Below, piece by piece: positions 10,600 through 20,862 of a stretch of DNA of 36,387 nucleotides. Made by a program: the position numbers and the translations under genes. The stretch is from Chara braunii (Eukaryota > Streptophyta > Charophyceae > Charales > Characeae), in contig BFEA01000596.1 of the NCBI GenBank assembly GCA_003427395.1, forward strand, positions 378,062 to 414,448, read 5' to 3'. Numbering within the stretch: position 1 is the first letter of the stretch; every line of letters begins with the position of its first letter. The notes beneath the pieces were generated by a model. The model was not told where the DNA came from. It saw only the letters and a list, made by a program, of their open reading frames with translations, and ran no database searches.

Positions 10600-11705
10600 T
10601 AAAAATAATTGTTGTTCTACACAAAGGGGTTATAGCGGTCACAAAGTCGTTGAAGTCACTTATTTTAAGATAACTAAGTTTCACTTTTGGTCTGACATGA
10701 GAGATATTATGTCATAAGAGATCTACAACAAGAATGGTTGAACCCTTATTTCTCACTATCCTAGTAAAGTCATACAGTCGAGTTCATCTGGATCTCTTCA
10801 TCATGCTTTTAGGCAATGGAATAATGATTGAACATGAAAGATAATTTATCTGGTTTTGTTGAAGTAAAAAGTTTGAAGAGAGAGACAGTCAAACAAGAGG
10901 CTAAGTGGATAGAGAAAATTTATCTCAGATACCCCTTCATCAAAGAGTTTGTTTCAAATAAAGGGAATGGTTTCATAAATTGTAAGAAAAACCACTCTCA
11001 GATTTGGTATCAGAATTCGATACGTAACTACGTATCATCCTCAAACACATGCACAAATCGAGAACGGTCACAAAACTTTAAAAGATTCATTAGCTAAATG
11101 GTGTGAAGGGAATCTTGAAAATTAATCAAAGATACAAAAATTTGTAGTCTGTGTCGATAACATCACTGTTAAGAGAATCACTGGTTATGCTCTATTCACT
11201 TTGTGGTACGGTCGGTATGCTATTTTACATATTGAGATCATAGTAATGACGGGGTCAAGTCAAGAGAGTGACAAAAAATATTTCTCAAAACTTCTTCAGA
11301 TCAGAATGAGGCAGATATCAAGAGTTAATCAGGCAGTGATAGATGTTGCAAAAAGAATGATAACCAACAAATTATATGATGAAGAGAGGTGAAACAAGAA
11401 GAGGTTTATAAGAAAGGAGAAATTAAAATTCGATGACATTGTCTTTCAGTTTGACAATCCTCTTGAGATTCGGTGGACTAAACGTTTGAAGCCCTGACGG
11501 ATCGCTCTGTACAAAATCACAGGTGAAGCAGAGAGCAAGGTCTATGAGATATCTGAGATGAATGGTTCAAGAGTTCACAATATGATATCAAGGTCGAAAC
11601 TTCTTAAGTTCATCTTCAGAGACTTTGATCTAATCCCCATGATAATTGTTAAGAGAGGAAAGAAATATCAATCATCCAGTAAGAGGGCAGCTGCAGAAAA
11701 CTGAG
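10600..11705 (+). pseudogene. Integrase domain and C-terminal tail, degenerate
   Basis: The integrase would insert element cDNA into the host genome. Visible in alternating frames: NMKDNLSGFVE (~10831), YLRYPFIKEFVSNKGNGF (~10921-10974, containing the second core acidic position, normally SDxG, here SNKG), a YHPQ-like TYHPQTHAQIENG stretch (~11030) with the third core acid, TLKDSLAKWCEGN (~11077), ITGYALFTLWYGR (~11176-11214), and a tail with KFDDIVFQFDN (~11428) and SKLLKF (~11596). The catalytic SD is mutated to SN. Several frameshifts and stops make it non-functional. The coding-like sequence ends near 11705. Confidence 0.8.
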
Positions 11706-12097
11706 AAAAAGTACAGCGAGATAGTAAGGCGCTTCAAAACTGAAGTTTCGGCAAACTCTGATTATTCTTGCATTGCCAATTCAGTATGCCAATTTTCAGC
11801 ATGTCAATTTTTAACACGAGATATTAAGCAAAAAAAATCAAACAATTTATATTTATTTATGCATGTAAACGAATTTCTTATTTCTGCAAGTGAATGAACT
11901 AATGAGATTAAAGTATCATTAATGCAGAGTCACAGTTAATTCACGAGTATCAGACCCTTAAGATAGGGTACAACTGTAAGATGCAGTTGCAGTGAGAGAA
12001 TGATGAGATATCACATTTCTAAGTGTTGATATAATATCAAGTTAAGGAAACTCATAGTTGTGGCACATCAAAATGTGATCAGAGAAAGTTAAATGGG

Positions 12098-12297
12098 CAT
12101 AAAAAAATTCAGCCTTACTTAACAAAGAGTTGTCAGTAGAGGGACTTCGCGTCTTTTGAGTAAGTTGTTTGTCCAAAAGAGTTCCTAGGAAGATAGACAT
12201 AAAGAAGTTCAGTTTTTATTTACCAAAGAGTTGTAAGTAATGAGACTTCGCGTTTTTTTTAATAAGTTGCTTACCTTTTGTCTCAAATGAGGGATAA
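12098..12297. repeat. 100 bp tandem duplication
   Basis: Units at 12098-12197 and 12198-12297 both read CATAAA..A.TTCAG, then CAAAGAGTTGT, AGTA, GACTTCGCGT, TTTT and AAGTTG. They are about 75% identical. Confidence 0.85.
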
Positions 12298-12600
12298 AGA
12301 TTATTATTTCGATGTTTCCTTGAGGCTAACTGGGGTTTCTAAAAGGTATTCTCGGATGAGAAAGGGCACCTCTCTTGAACGAGTATCATTGTGTTACCTC
12401 GGGGCTAACAGAAGGTCTCCTGCAAAATTATCAGATGAGGGAAAGGACCTCTTTGAGATCAGCAATGTATTTTTTTTAGGTTGAAGGAAGGTCTCTTGAT
12501 AGTACATTGTTAACTATTGTTTTGTTGTTGTTTAGTACCTCTTGAGATTGAAGGCAGGTCTCTTGATAAATGTTTATCATGTTACTAGGGGCATAAACAG
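12284..12600. repeat. ~75-80 bp degenerate repeats
   Basis: Units starting GATGAGGGA/GATGAGAAA at about 12284, 12355 and 12434 each contain an ACCTC block, a GGCTAAC or GGTTGAA block and an AAGGTCTC-like block. A further partial unit with GCAGGTCTCTTGATA is near 12554. Promoter-proximal tandem repeats of this kind are common in LTR U3 regions. Confidence 0.65.
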
Positions 12601-13152
12601 TCTGCTTGTAGGTCTTGACATGCTTATTTGACTTTCTGTACCCGGGGTTTTCTTCTCTTACCTAAGATGTCGTTGATTGTTGGGGTTAGCCAAAACCTTA
12701 CCGCAGTAGTTTGCAATCTGATGGGTTCAGCAGATCCCCGACTCGAGTGTTGAATTTCGTAGTCAGTTGAGGCTAAGACTCCGGGAGTCTGGGCTATGAG
12801 GTCAAAAGGGGTCAGCTGGAACCCTATTGTAGTCAGAGGTTGCAATCCAGTGGATTCACCAAAGCCGAATCATAGTTAGACCGGGTTCTACATTCAAAAT
12901 CTGGGCAAAGTCGATGTGAATACCCTTATAAGGGTATCCACCCTGTTTTTTGCAAGTGACAGAAAAATAAGTTTGGTTTAAAGTATGAGTATACCACGCG
13001 AGTCGTGGTTGTGTATATTGTTTACACCCATTGAATGGTTGATTAACGTAAGGAGTCTATGGCGCGCAGGTTTGAGGTATGCGTAATCTCTTTCTTTGTT
13101 GATGATTCCAGAGTCGGCGTGGTTACCAACTAGATTTTTATTTTTAATTTAA

Positions 13153-13172
13153 ACGGGACTAAAAAATCCCGT
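13153..13172. other. Short hairpin in AT-rich DNA
   Basis: ACGGGACT and ATCCCGT form a short stem around an A-rich loop, just after T/A-rich sequence. It might be the end of a small inverted-repeat element, but no partner end was found. Confidence 0.3.
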
Positions 13173-14390
13173 CTTTTGGCTAGTACGTCTGACCACGACA
13201 TGTGCGCTCGTACGAAGGTCAACACCGATGGCAAAGTGACCTTAGGTGAGTATGCGAGAGGATTGGCGCGCCTGTGAGGACCACCACGCTATGTTGAAGA
13301 TGAAGTCAAAATAGATAGAGGTTTCGAATATCAGATTGATGCGTTATTTAACATTATGTTGAACGTCCACAACGCTATATCAAAAATAATCACAAAAATT
13401 AACAAGGGAACAAGTTTCCATGTGCATTATAATACATCTTATTTTGTAGGCAACTGCAGGGCAAAGAATATTACTTTGTATTGGGTGTGGCTCTGTATCA
13501 GTGAAAAAGGGGTCGTGATGGTGACCTGCTGCAGCAGCACACAGACACACATACACATTTATTGACAAGTTGTAGCAACAGTCGTAACATCGAGGCATTC
13601 GGCTGAAGCAGTAACCGCAAATGCTGCAGCACATGCATCCCAACGCGAACGGCAGCTTCTGCTGATTGTGTGGGGAAAAGCAAAAATACACTTCTGATTG
13701 TGAGGGTTGTTTTGATTATAGAAGTGCACATCTACCTACAGCAACTGCTCGAAGACTACTGATTGTGCCAACTGCAGCTAGAGGTACACCAATGGGCCGT
13801 GTGCAGGTCCGACAGTAGCAACACAGAAATTACCACCTCCTGCTTCGACGAAAGCAAATCAATAGTTCAGTGGTCGTGGGATTAATTGATAGGTCAAGAC
13901 GTGACTTTGGGACGTTTCAGTAGACCGGCGTGCTGCATGGTACCCGCTTATATAAGCTATCGCTAGTGCTAGAATCAGCCTTGGGCGTAACACTATTGGT
14001 TACAGTGTCACACTTTCTACCGGGAGCTTGAAAGATCAAGACCGACAAGCGACGATTGAGGAGTGTCGGAGCAACGCGAAGGGAACCAAGGGGTTGAGGG
14101 CCCAGAGAGGCTATCCCCCATGGTTTTACCGTTCGTAGGGAAGCTCGGCGGGACCGAGGCAGTATTAATATTTCATTTTTCCTTCCCTTCGCCGTACGGT
14201 ATAGCCTTTGATTTTTATGGTTAATATTTTCATTCTTATTATTATTGTTATTTTCTAAGCGGGGCTCACTGTGGGTGTACCGACCACCACTCACGATCTA
14301 ATGTTAGAGGTTTGAGTGTGAGCATGCCCGTTGGGGTCCGACACACATGGGGTACCGGGCGAAGGCCCGCAGCGGTACAGCCTGAGGACC
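13173..14390. other. Anonymous region, no gene recognised
   Basis: Overlapping ORFs on both strands (for example minus 13917-14294, 125 codons) have no domain. A TATATAA box at 13947-13956 with a minus-strand CCAAT at 13995-13999 looks like a promoter on the minus strand, but only seven codons follow the nearest ATG, so I do not call a gene. Confidence 0.35.
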
Positions 14391-14447
14391 TACTTCAGTC
14401 TTCAAAGTTCTCATTTGAATATTTGCTACTACCACCAAGATTTGCAC
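14391..14447 (-). pseudogene. Fragment of nuclear 25S/28S rRNA (antisense)
   Basis: Read on the minus strand, this is the highly conserved large-subunit rRNA stretch that includes CTTGGTGGTAGTAGCAAAT followed by ATTCAAATGAGAACTTTGAA. About 55 bases agree almost exactly with what I know of eukaryotic 25S/28S rRNA, with one visible change (CAAATC for CAGATC). The similarity ends abruptly on both sides: neither the D2-proximal sequence nor the GAAGGGTTCCATGTGAACAGC segment that normally follows is present in recognisable form. It is therefore a small dispersed scrap rather than part of an rDNA unit. The flanks might be very diverged rRNA. Confidence 0.8.
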
Positions 14448-14729
14448 TGGAACTTGCTTCACCTAACTTGCGCATGAGGTCATACACACTAGGCCTGCGC
14501 CCTCCACTAGGTACCACGTCGGAGCCGCTACTACGTTTCTTATAAATGTGCCTGAAAAATGGGTGCTCGGTTAACCTGCTCTCCTACTACGGTGGCGCAG
14601 GTCGTAGGCTGCAGCACCATCCGCTTCCGGGCGGATCATTTCGGCAGATAAGTTGTTGCACAATATCTGGAGGATTTCAACCTACATGACTATCGCCCGA
14701 CGGTCTGTATCGGTCAAACACTTTTCAAA

Positions 14730-14954
14730 ATGTTTGAAGCTAGCGCACAGGTTGGTATTGGCAGTGAGGGTGGCGAAGCGGTAGGAGAAAGAGTACGGAG
14801 GCAGCGAGAGGATGGCATGAATTCGGACACCGAGCTGCGCAAGGTGCATACGAAGAAAGAGGAGATGGAGCGAAGGCGTCGAGAGGCGGCTATGGTTGTA
14901 GTCAAAATTGCACAGCTCGCTAATTTCTTGATGAAAATGAACGAGGAAAGGTGA
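14730..14954 (+). CDS. Charged, coiled-coil-like ORF, unrecognised (probably a fragment)
   Basis: The ORF has 74 codons. From about residue 17 it is very rich in Arg, Glu and Lys (GERVRRQRED, then KKEEMERRRREAAM), which suggests a coiled coil, and it ends NFLMKMNEER. Beyond its stop at 14952-14954, further charged reading frames run to about 15255 (for example AKHLAATDLELVQQFDQYDQ near 15140-15200), so the ORF may be the first piece of a longer broken gene. No domain is recognisable. The minus strand is also open here for 196 codons, but that reading is Ser/Leu/Cys-rich and begins in a CA repeat, so the plus strand is the better candidate. Existence as a gene is doubtful. Confidence 0.3.
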   Translation: MFEASAQVGIGSEGGEAVGERVRRQREDGMNSDTELRKVHTKKEEMERRRREAAMVVVKIAQLANFLMKMNEER

Positions 14955-15271
14955 TAGGTAGGGGTTTTAAGGGTTGGCAAAGTCAAATCTGATAGTAGGA
15001 CAGGTGGTAAACGAAAACAAGGGTGTGCGGAGAAGTTGAGAGAGAAGGGAGAGCAGAAGTCTAAAACAAGTATCTCGCTCGTTCTTTTACAGAATTGAGC
15101 GGGGAAAGAGGCTACGAGGGGGTTTCGAAATATTGCGAAGCACTTGGCCGCAACAGATCTTGAATTAGTGCAGCAGTTTGACCAGTACGACCAGCAAGGG
15201 CTGCACGCGGATGAGAGGATTAGAAGCGAGAAACAACGAGCGATCGGTGGCAGATAGTTTGTGGAGCAATC

Positions 15272-15274
<3 letters not shown>

Positions 15275-15313
<39 letters not shown>

Positions 15314-15516
15314 GTACTCACCTGGAACTGGCGATGGAAGAGGAACCGAGCGTTGGAGCTACAACGCCATTTCACAGGGCATGTATCTGCCCGTATTTAC
15401 ACACACACACACACACGCACACACAGAGAAAGCGTAATCACCTGGAACTGGCGATGCAAACGGAACCGAGCGTTGGAGCTACAACGCCATTTCACAGGGC
15501 ATGTATCTGCCCGTAT
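15275..15516. repeat. 120 bp tandem duplication, each unit starting with a CA microsatellite
   Basis: Each unit has a CA run (15275-15307 and 15399-15425), then AGAAAG, CACCTGGAACTGGCGATG, GGAACCGAGCGTTGGAGC and CATGTATCTGCCCGTAT. The non-CA parts are about 93% identical, so this is a recent duplication compared with other repeats in the window. Confidence 0.95.
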
Positions 15517-15519
15517 GTC

Positions 15520-17115
15520 AACATAAGATTCTTTCTCATTTTGCACATTTGGAGAGTAGAGAAGCAGTCTCGTGGTCGCGCACTTATGCCTGTCGATGTG
15601 GTTGTCGTCATGATCTTAGGTGGTCGTCCTCATTTTAACAGTTTTCTTCATCATTGACGTCACCCGGATACTCATCATCGTAGCATTCATCGTGCTCGTC
15701 ACGATCCCACTACTGCTCGTGGTGTTTTGATAGAAGTCTCGGCATAGGCCGTCACCATTCGGTTGCCCGTCCCCGTGACCTTTGAGGTAGTGATTGTATT
15801 CCTAGTCGCGTTAAGTGTTCACCATCCGGGTCATCATCCTTATTTATGTGAAAAACTTCTTTGTTATCACAGTTCTCTTAGGTTCTTCTCCTTTCAATAT
15901 TATTGTCGAACTGCCCGTTGAACTCGAAAGATGGTGGCCGTCACTTCTCGAGTGTTGATTGCCTCACTCGGGGGGCATTGCTGCGACCAATGTGCATCTT
16001 TCCATGGTCTGGTATTTGTTATCGGGTGCTGGTTATCTTCCTGCCCGCTATCATGATCGACATTGTGGTCCCTGTCATAAATAAGACGGAGATTGTATTT
16101 ACCTTCATCATAAAGTTTGTCATCACTATCGTTCTGCTGTGTCGTTCTGACTCTTGTTGTGCTCCTCATAGTAGGTGTGTTAGGAGGGTCGCTACGTATG
16201 GTCGGAATCCTGTGGGAAAAACTTGCTTACTTATTCAGGCTCTATATGATGTTTTTTTTCTTCTAGCGGAAGATTCACTCCAGCAACGGGTGCGGCCATT
16301 ACTACTCTGGATTGTTTGGCTACACTACGTGAATCTGGCTGAGGCCAGATACATCAGAGGAAAGGGGATATGAGCGAAGAGCACAAGATAAGTGACTTGC
16401 CTACGAGCATAAACCAACACCTGAGTTATTGCTCAGAGTGCACTCTGACCAAACATAGCAGAGGATTGACATCTTCCTCGATTCTCTGGGTGACAGTGCC
16501 TGACCGTTTTTAGTTTGTGGAGCTACTATTGCCTCAAGTTTGAGTTGCCGACTTCCTTCAGGTTAAAGTTATTGTCGTTGATCTCGGGCAGGAGGGGTTG
16601 TTATCTTCCACATGACTGCAATTGTTTTTGGAACAGTCAACAGTGGACTGTGCTCTTTCCCAACAGTAGCGGACTGTAGTTTTCTCAAGTAAACCTACCA
16701 TTGACTGGTTTTTCTGGGTTGCAGCCACGACTGCCAAGTCGGGACGAATGTGACTACTGGGGTTGGCGAGGTACTTTTGAGGTCACCACCGGCCCGTGTT
16801 GGGCCGTTATAGCCTGTACTCATATAAAGCATAAGGAGTGTGTTTTGTTCGGACGAGCCGTTTTGAACTTTAGCATCAATTTGGCGGCGCTGCGACTTCA
16901 AGGAGTGGTCAAACTCGGAAAGGAGGTTGGTTGTTGCGCACGACTGATAAGGGCACTATTTTTTTCTAACTGTGTACCAATATTCTGACTGGAAGGGGTG
17001 GCGATTTGATTAATTGGAGTGATCAGGCTGCAAAAAAGGGGGGGGGGTCTTCGCTGTGAGTGAGAAAGTTATCAGGAAGTCAACAGTTCACGGTTGAACT
17101 TCGGTTGACCAAGTT
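15520..17115. other. Anonymous region; possible acidic coding remnant on the minus strand
   Basis: The minus strand between about 16190 and 15640 reads as acidic, Asp/Tyr/His-rich peptide: NDSDDKLYDEGKYN and YDRDHNVDHDSGQED lie in the ORF at 15900-16169, and DRDEHDECYDDEYPGDV lies near 15650-15720 beyond stops. The 156-codon plus-strand ORF at 15903-16373 is hydrophobic simply because it is antisense to Asp codons. No family is recognised. The remainder (16380-17115) shows nothing except a G run near 17038-17047. Confidence 0.3.
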
Positions 17116-17575
17116 GTTTTGGACTCTAGTCACCATTGCGGGGCCCTCAGGCGCATCAAGGAATCAAGGCCCTCTCACGCGAGTCTGAGTGTACCACCCT
17201 TCGATCTGAGAGACTCAAACCTTTCTCCTTTTGCCCTTTTAACTCTAAATATAGTCTGTTGGTTTGGAGAGGAAGGCGGCAGGAGGGATTGAAACCAATA
17301 ATCTGTGCCAAGGCCTCTGTGGGAGGTTGCCCCACCGATTGTGGGAGCTCTGCTGGAACCTGGGCGAGGTTCTCGAGGTAGGGAACTGAGTAGTAACCTT
17401 CATTCCCTTCTATAAACCAGTTAAAATCCTTACATGTACATCCTGCTATAGTTTGACTGAGTATACTGCATGCCTCCCTATTTGATTTTATGTTTTACTT
17501 CCTAGACTTAATTCCGAGCTAAGTAAAGGAATGCATGCGCAAACTCAGTTTCATTTTTGTTGATTGTCTAAATTC
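17116..17575 (-). repeat. Left arm of inverted repeat, distal part (LTR-like R-U5 half)
   Basis: Reverse-complemented, this matches 23500-23958. Shared landmarks on the minus strand include GGGAGGCATGCAGTATA, CAGAGCTCCCACAATCGGTG, CCTGCCGCCTTCCTCTC, GAGGGCCTTGAT and GAGGGCCCCGCAATG. Identity by eye is about 70-75%. The shared end after GAGGGCCCCGCA is followed by unrelated sequence on both sides, as expected at an LTR or element boundary. Confidence 0.8.
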
Positions 17576-17669
17576 AAATTGTAAAAGAGTTGTGAAGTCT
17601 TTGAGTGAAGATAGGGAGATTTTACGTTCAGCCAGAAGAGTCTGAGTCAATCAATTCAATATGCAAATA

Positions 17670-17739
17670 GCGGATATACATTAAAGGTAAATTGTCTGCC
17701 TTCCAAGCCGGGATATGGGTTCGATCCCCGTTATCCGCA
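17670..17739 (+). tRNA. trnG: Mitochondrial-type tRNA-Gly(UCC), slightly degraded, probably inactive
   Basis: The acceptor arms GCGGATA (17670-17676) and TATCCGC (17732-17738) pair perfectly, with discriminator A at 17739. The T arm is ATGGG / TTCGATC / CCCGT. The anticodon loop CTTCCAA has anticodon TCC, read as Gly(UCC). The anticodon stem has one mismatch and the D stem one mismatch. The variable loop is only three bases and the total only 70, so bases have been lost since transfer. It is part of the mitochondrial insertion and therefore probably not expressed. A chloroplast origin is less likely, because its neighbours are mitochondrial genes. Confidence 0.8.
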
Positions 17740-17939
17740 ATTGCGATTTGATGAAAAAATAAACTGAGATAAATAAAATGCGCGTAATTCGTATCAGTTT
17801 CCAATAGGCACTTCCAAGAGATCGCATTATGGTGCGAAGCACAGAAAATAAGATCATTGTCTTTCTTTTTCCACAGTGATCTTTCAACTTCCCACTTTCA
17901 TTGATTTCACGCGCAGAGTGTTTTTTTGTTTAGTTTCGG

Positions 17940-18086
17940 ATACACATAAACAAAAACCAATAGTACTGACAATGTATCCTGCATAAATACAAGGAGGATG
18001 TATAGCCAATACGGAGTCTTGTAGTACAGGGTTGAATTTTTTTCCCGAATCAGTGCTTAAAAAAAAAACTCGAAGAAAAGGATTGG
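17940..18086 (-). pseudogene. ccmF: ccmF (cytochrome c maturation, heme lyase subunit) fragment
   Basis: CcmF is a multi-spanning membrane protein that ligates heme to apocytochrome c in the mitochondrial inner membrane. The minus-strand reading has SNPFLRVFFL, FNPVLQDSVLAIHPPCIYAG and IGFCLC, the strongly conserved block of plant mitochondrial CcmF (N-terminal CcmFN part). About 49 residues match out of a protein of several hundred. The reading frame continues on both sides (17884-18126) with unrelated residues, and Lys/Phe-rich runs come from A/T homopolymers. It is a truncated, non-functional copy within the mitochondrial insertion, divergently oriented to cox2. Confidence 0.85.
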
Positions 18087-18121
18087 AGGTTAAACATAAA
18101 AAAAAAAACAGAGAAAAATAA

Positions 18122-19125
<1,004 letters not shown>

Positions 19126-19178
19126 ATGTTTGAGCTAGACATGCCCAAAGAAGAGAAAAATAATGATACCCTGTGTTT

Positions 19179-20125
19179 GAAGTACATATTCATCAGAAAG
19201 TACAATGTCATCCAATTGCAAAAAAAAATGAATGAACTTGAGAGGAAGGAGAGGGTAAGAAGAAGAAAAAAAAAAAAAAGAAGAAGAAGAAGAAAGAAAA
19301 AAAAAGAAGATAATGTACACCGAACATAGACCAATGATAATGCTCTTCTTCTTCATCAACCAGTCTCCTCCTCCTTATCTCGTTCCCTCTTAATCCAAAC
19401 AAGAATAATAATTGTTATGTTGAATGGTTGATCCATAATAAATATTTGAGTCCCTCTTCTACTGCAGGTATCACCATAGTCATGATCGCCCTTCTTTCTC
19501 TCTTCCTTATAGGTCGAGGCTATGGCGAACTACCACGACATTATCCTCCTGTCCAAAAGACAACACAAAGTAGCTATGACTGTTCTAGCTCAGGCCGTCA
19601 TGCCTGACTGTGCCTCAAAGCTTCTTGGTGTAGCTCTGCCCCAACAGGGTCTTCTTGTTGCAGCGCCCACCAAGGAGATGTAGATGGCATCCACCATAGC
19701 CAGGTAAGTACCCTTGGCGCTCCTCCTCCTAGTCCAGGTCTTCTTCGTCCTTCGTGTCCTTCCTCCTTCCTCAGCAGAGCAACTGAGTGCTAGCGCTACT
19801 CCAGCCAGCGCTCCACCCAGTGTGTCGCCAAACTTGCACACCGACAATGAGGACGAGCAACCGGCTCCTCCTTGAGATAAAGCGACATTCTTGCCTCTTG
19901 GCGAGTGACTTCCCAGGCCGCGCGACCTCCAAGCAACCGATACATTCTCCAATTCGTAAGGAAACATCATTGCAGACTCTGATATTGGCTGTACAGGCCC
20001 TAGACTTAGACTGGTTGGACTTATATCCGCCTAGACCTAACATGCAACTACTGGGGCTTTAAAAATGTCAACTTTTGTCTTCTTCTGCTCGGCCTCGAGT
20101 ACCCGACACATCTACCTCCACCTGG
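19179..20125. repeat. Dispersed ~0.9 kb repeat, copy A
   Basis: It matches 34776-35675 in the same orientation, at about 80% identity by eye, over a GAA/A-rich tract, a TCTACTGCAGGTATCA block, an ORF-like segment and CTAGACCTA..GGCTCTAAAAATG, ending at ACATCTACCTCCACCTGG. The ORF-like segment (from 19520) has an in-frame TAG at about 19681 that is not in copy B. Both strands are open over parts of it. In copy B the left end abuts an LTR/PBS junction, so the repeat is probably part of an LTR. Copy A lacks that junction. Confidence 0.85.
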
Positions 20126-20136
20126 TGTGGTACCGG

Positions 20137-20690
20137 TGTCGAGCGCAACGGCCCTCACCAGAACGAGGGCCCTCCCGGCCATGTCACGCAGGAGTTAAAC
20201 AAATCCATAACTTCAAGAGACAACTCGAGAACGACGCATAACATTCCGCGAACCGCTGAGACGGATGCGGTTGCATCGCTCCTTCGCCGCTCTAGTCGGG
20301 TGCGCCAGCTATACATCCCGCGGTCCCCTACGACAGGACAGGTTCCCGCGGGGCATAAGCTTGCTTCCCTAAGGGGCTGTCACCACTCTTAGGGGCGTAT
20401 CCCTACCGAGCTACTGACCCACGTTGTCGAGCGCATCAGTCCGGCACCACACAGGGCAGCGCGGGACCCTCTCGGCCGCGTCACGCAGGAGTTGGTCTAA
20501 ATCCTCGTCGCGAATATACATGGAGCTTCCGCAAGCCGCTCCAGCCGAGTGCGCCAGCCATACCTCTCGCGAGCCCCTACGAAAGGACAGGGCCTACGCG
20601 AGGCACGACTTACCTCCACCTTACGGGAGCTGTCACCTCCCTTCGGTGGGCGTATCCCCGCCAAGCTACCAGTCCACAGTACGAAAGTTG
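20137..20690 (+). repeat. Two GC-rich tandem units of ~288 bp beginning TGTCGAGCGCA
   Basis: Units begin at 20137 and 20425. Both carry TGTCGAGCGCA, a GGACCCTC or GAGGGCCCTC block with CGGCC, GTCACGCAGGAGTT, GTGCGCCAGC.ATAC, CCCTACGA.AGGACAGG, GCTGTCACC, GGGCGTATCCC and a CAAGCTACC-like end. The opening block is the same family as the palindromic LTR end at 28588-28680 and the LTR end at 27207. Short ORFs on both strands have no domain. Confidence 0.75.
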
Positions 20691-20862
20691 ATCAGCTGCA
20701 ATCGCAGAGGTGGACCAGCCGAGGGCGTTTCTCGTTCGATGTAGCATAGGGGTTACGCGCGGTAGTACGCCTCTATCGGACCCGCACGCGAATCGACATC
20801 TTGGGGGGCTGAAGTCCCAAGCGCGACCCGTCGTCGGTCGACTAGGACGCATCCCACACACC
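20690..20862 (+). repeat. GC-rich dispersed repeat, copy 1
   Basis: It resembles 26440-26620 in the same orientation: TGCAATCGCAGAGG against CGCAATTGCAGAGG, GCCGAGGGCGTTT against GCTGAGGGCGTTT, and CGTCGGTCGACTAG in both. Identity is about 65-70%. Confidence 0.65.

Larger units (their letters stand above)
7369..11705 (+). mobile_element. Ty3/gypsy LTR retrotransposon, degenerate gag-pol body
   Basis: In order on the plus strand: a gag/pre-protease region, an aspartic protease with DSGAE, a reverse transcriptase with YIDD, an RNase H, and an integrase with its C-terminal tail. Protease before RT, RNase H and then integrase is the Ty3/gypsy order. All domains are present, so the copy was once nearly full length. 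It is dead: in-frame stops and several frameshifts break every domain. Composition is AT-rich with a strong A bias on the sense strand, unlike the GC-rich 20-26 kb DNA. The LTRs were not delimited; 11.9-13.15 kb is the best 3' LTR candidate. Confidence 0.85.
11706..13150 (+). other. Candidate 3' LTR region of the Ty3/gypsy element
   Basis: No protein similarity is seen. The stretch holds two kinds of tandem repeat (described separately), a duplicated TTGCAATC..GATGG/GTGG-TTCA block at about 12713 and 12840, and a TATAAGGG box inside an inverted ACCCTTATAAGGGT at about 12923-12936 that could be an LTR promoter. It follows the integrase end directly. I could not match it to a 5' copy before 7369, so the LTR assignment rests on position and content only. 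Confidence 0.4.

Noticed and set aside
13936-13999. Minus-strand CCAAT and TATATAA promoter-like pair
   Set aside because: The nearest ATG gives only seven codons and nothing recognisable lies downstream.
14714-15304. 196-codon minus-strand ORF
   Set aside because: It starts inside a CA repeat and is Ser/Leu/Cys-rich; the charged plus-strand reading over the same stretch is more protein-like.
15903-16373. Hydrophobic 156-codon ORF resembling a membrane protein
   Set aside because: Its Ile/Val runs are the antisense of Asp codons in an acidic minus-strand reading; no recognisable family.
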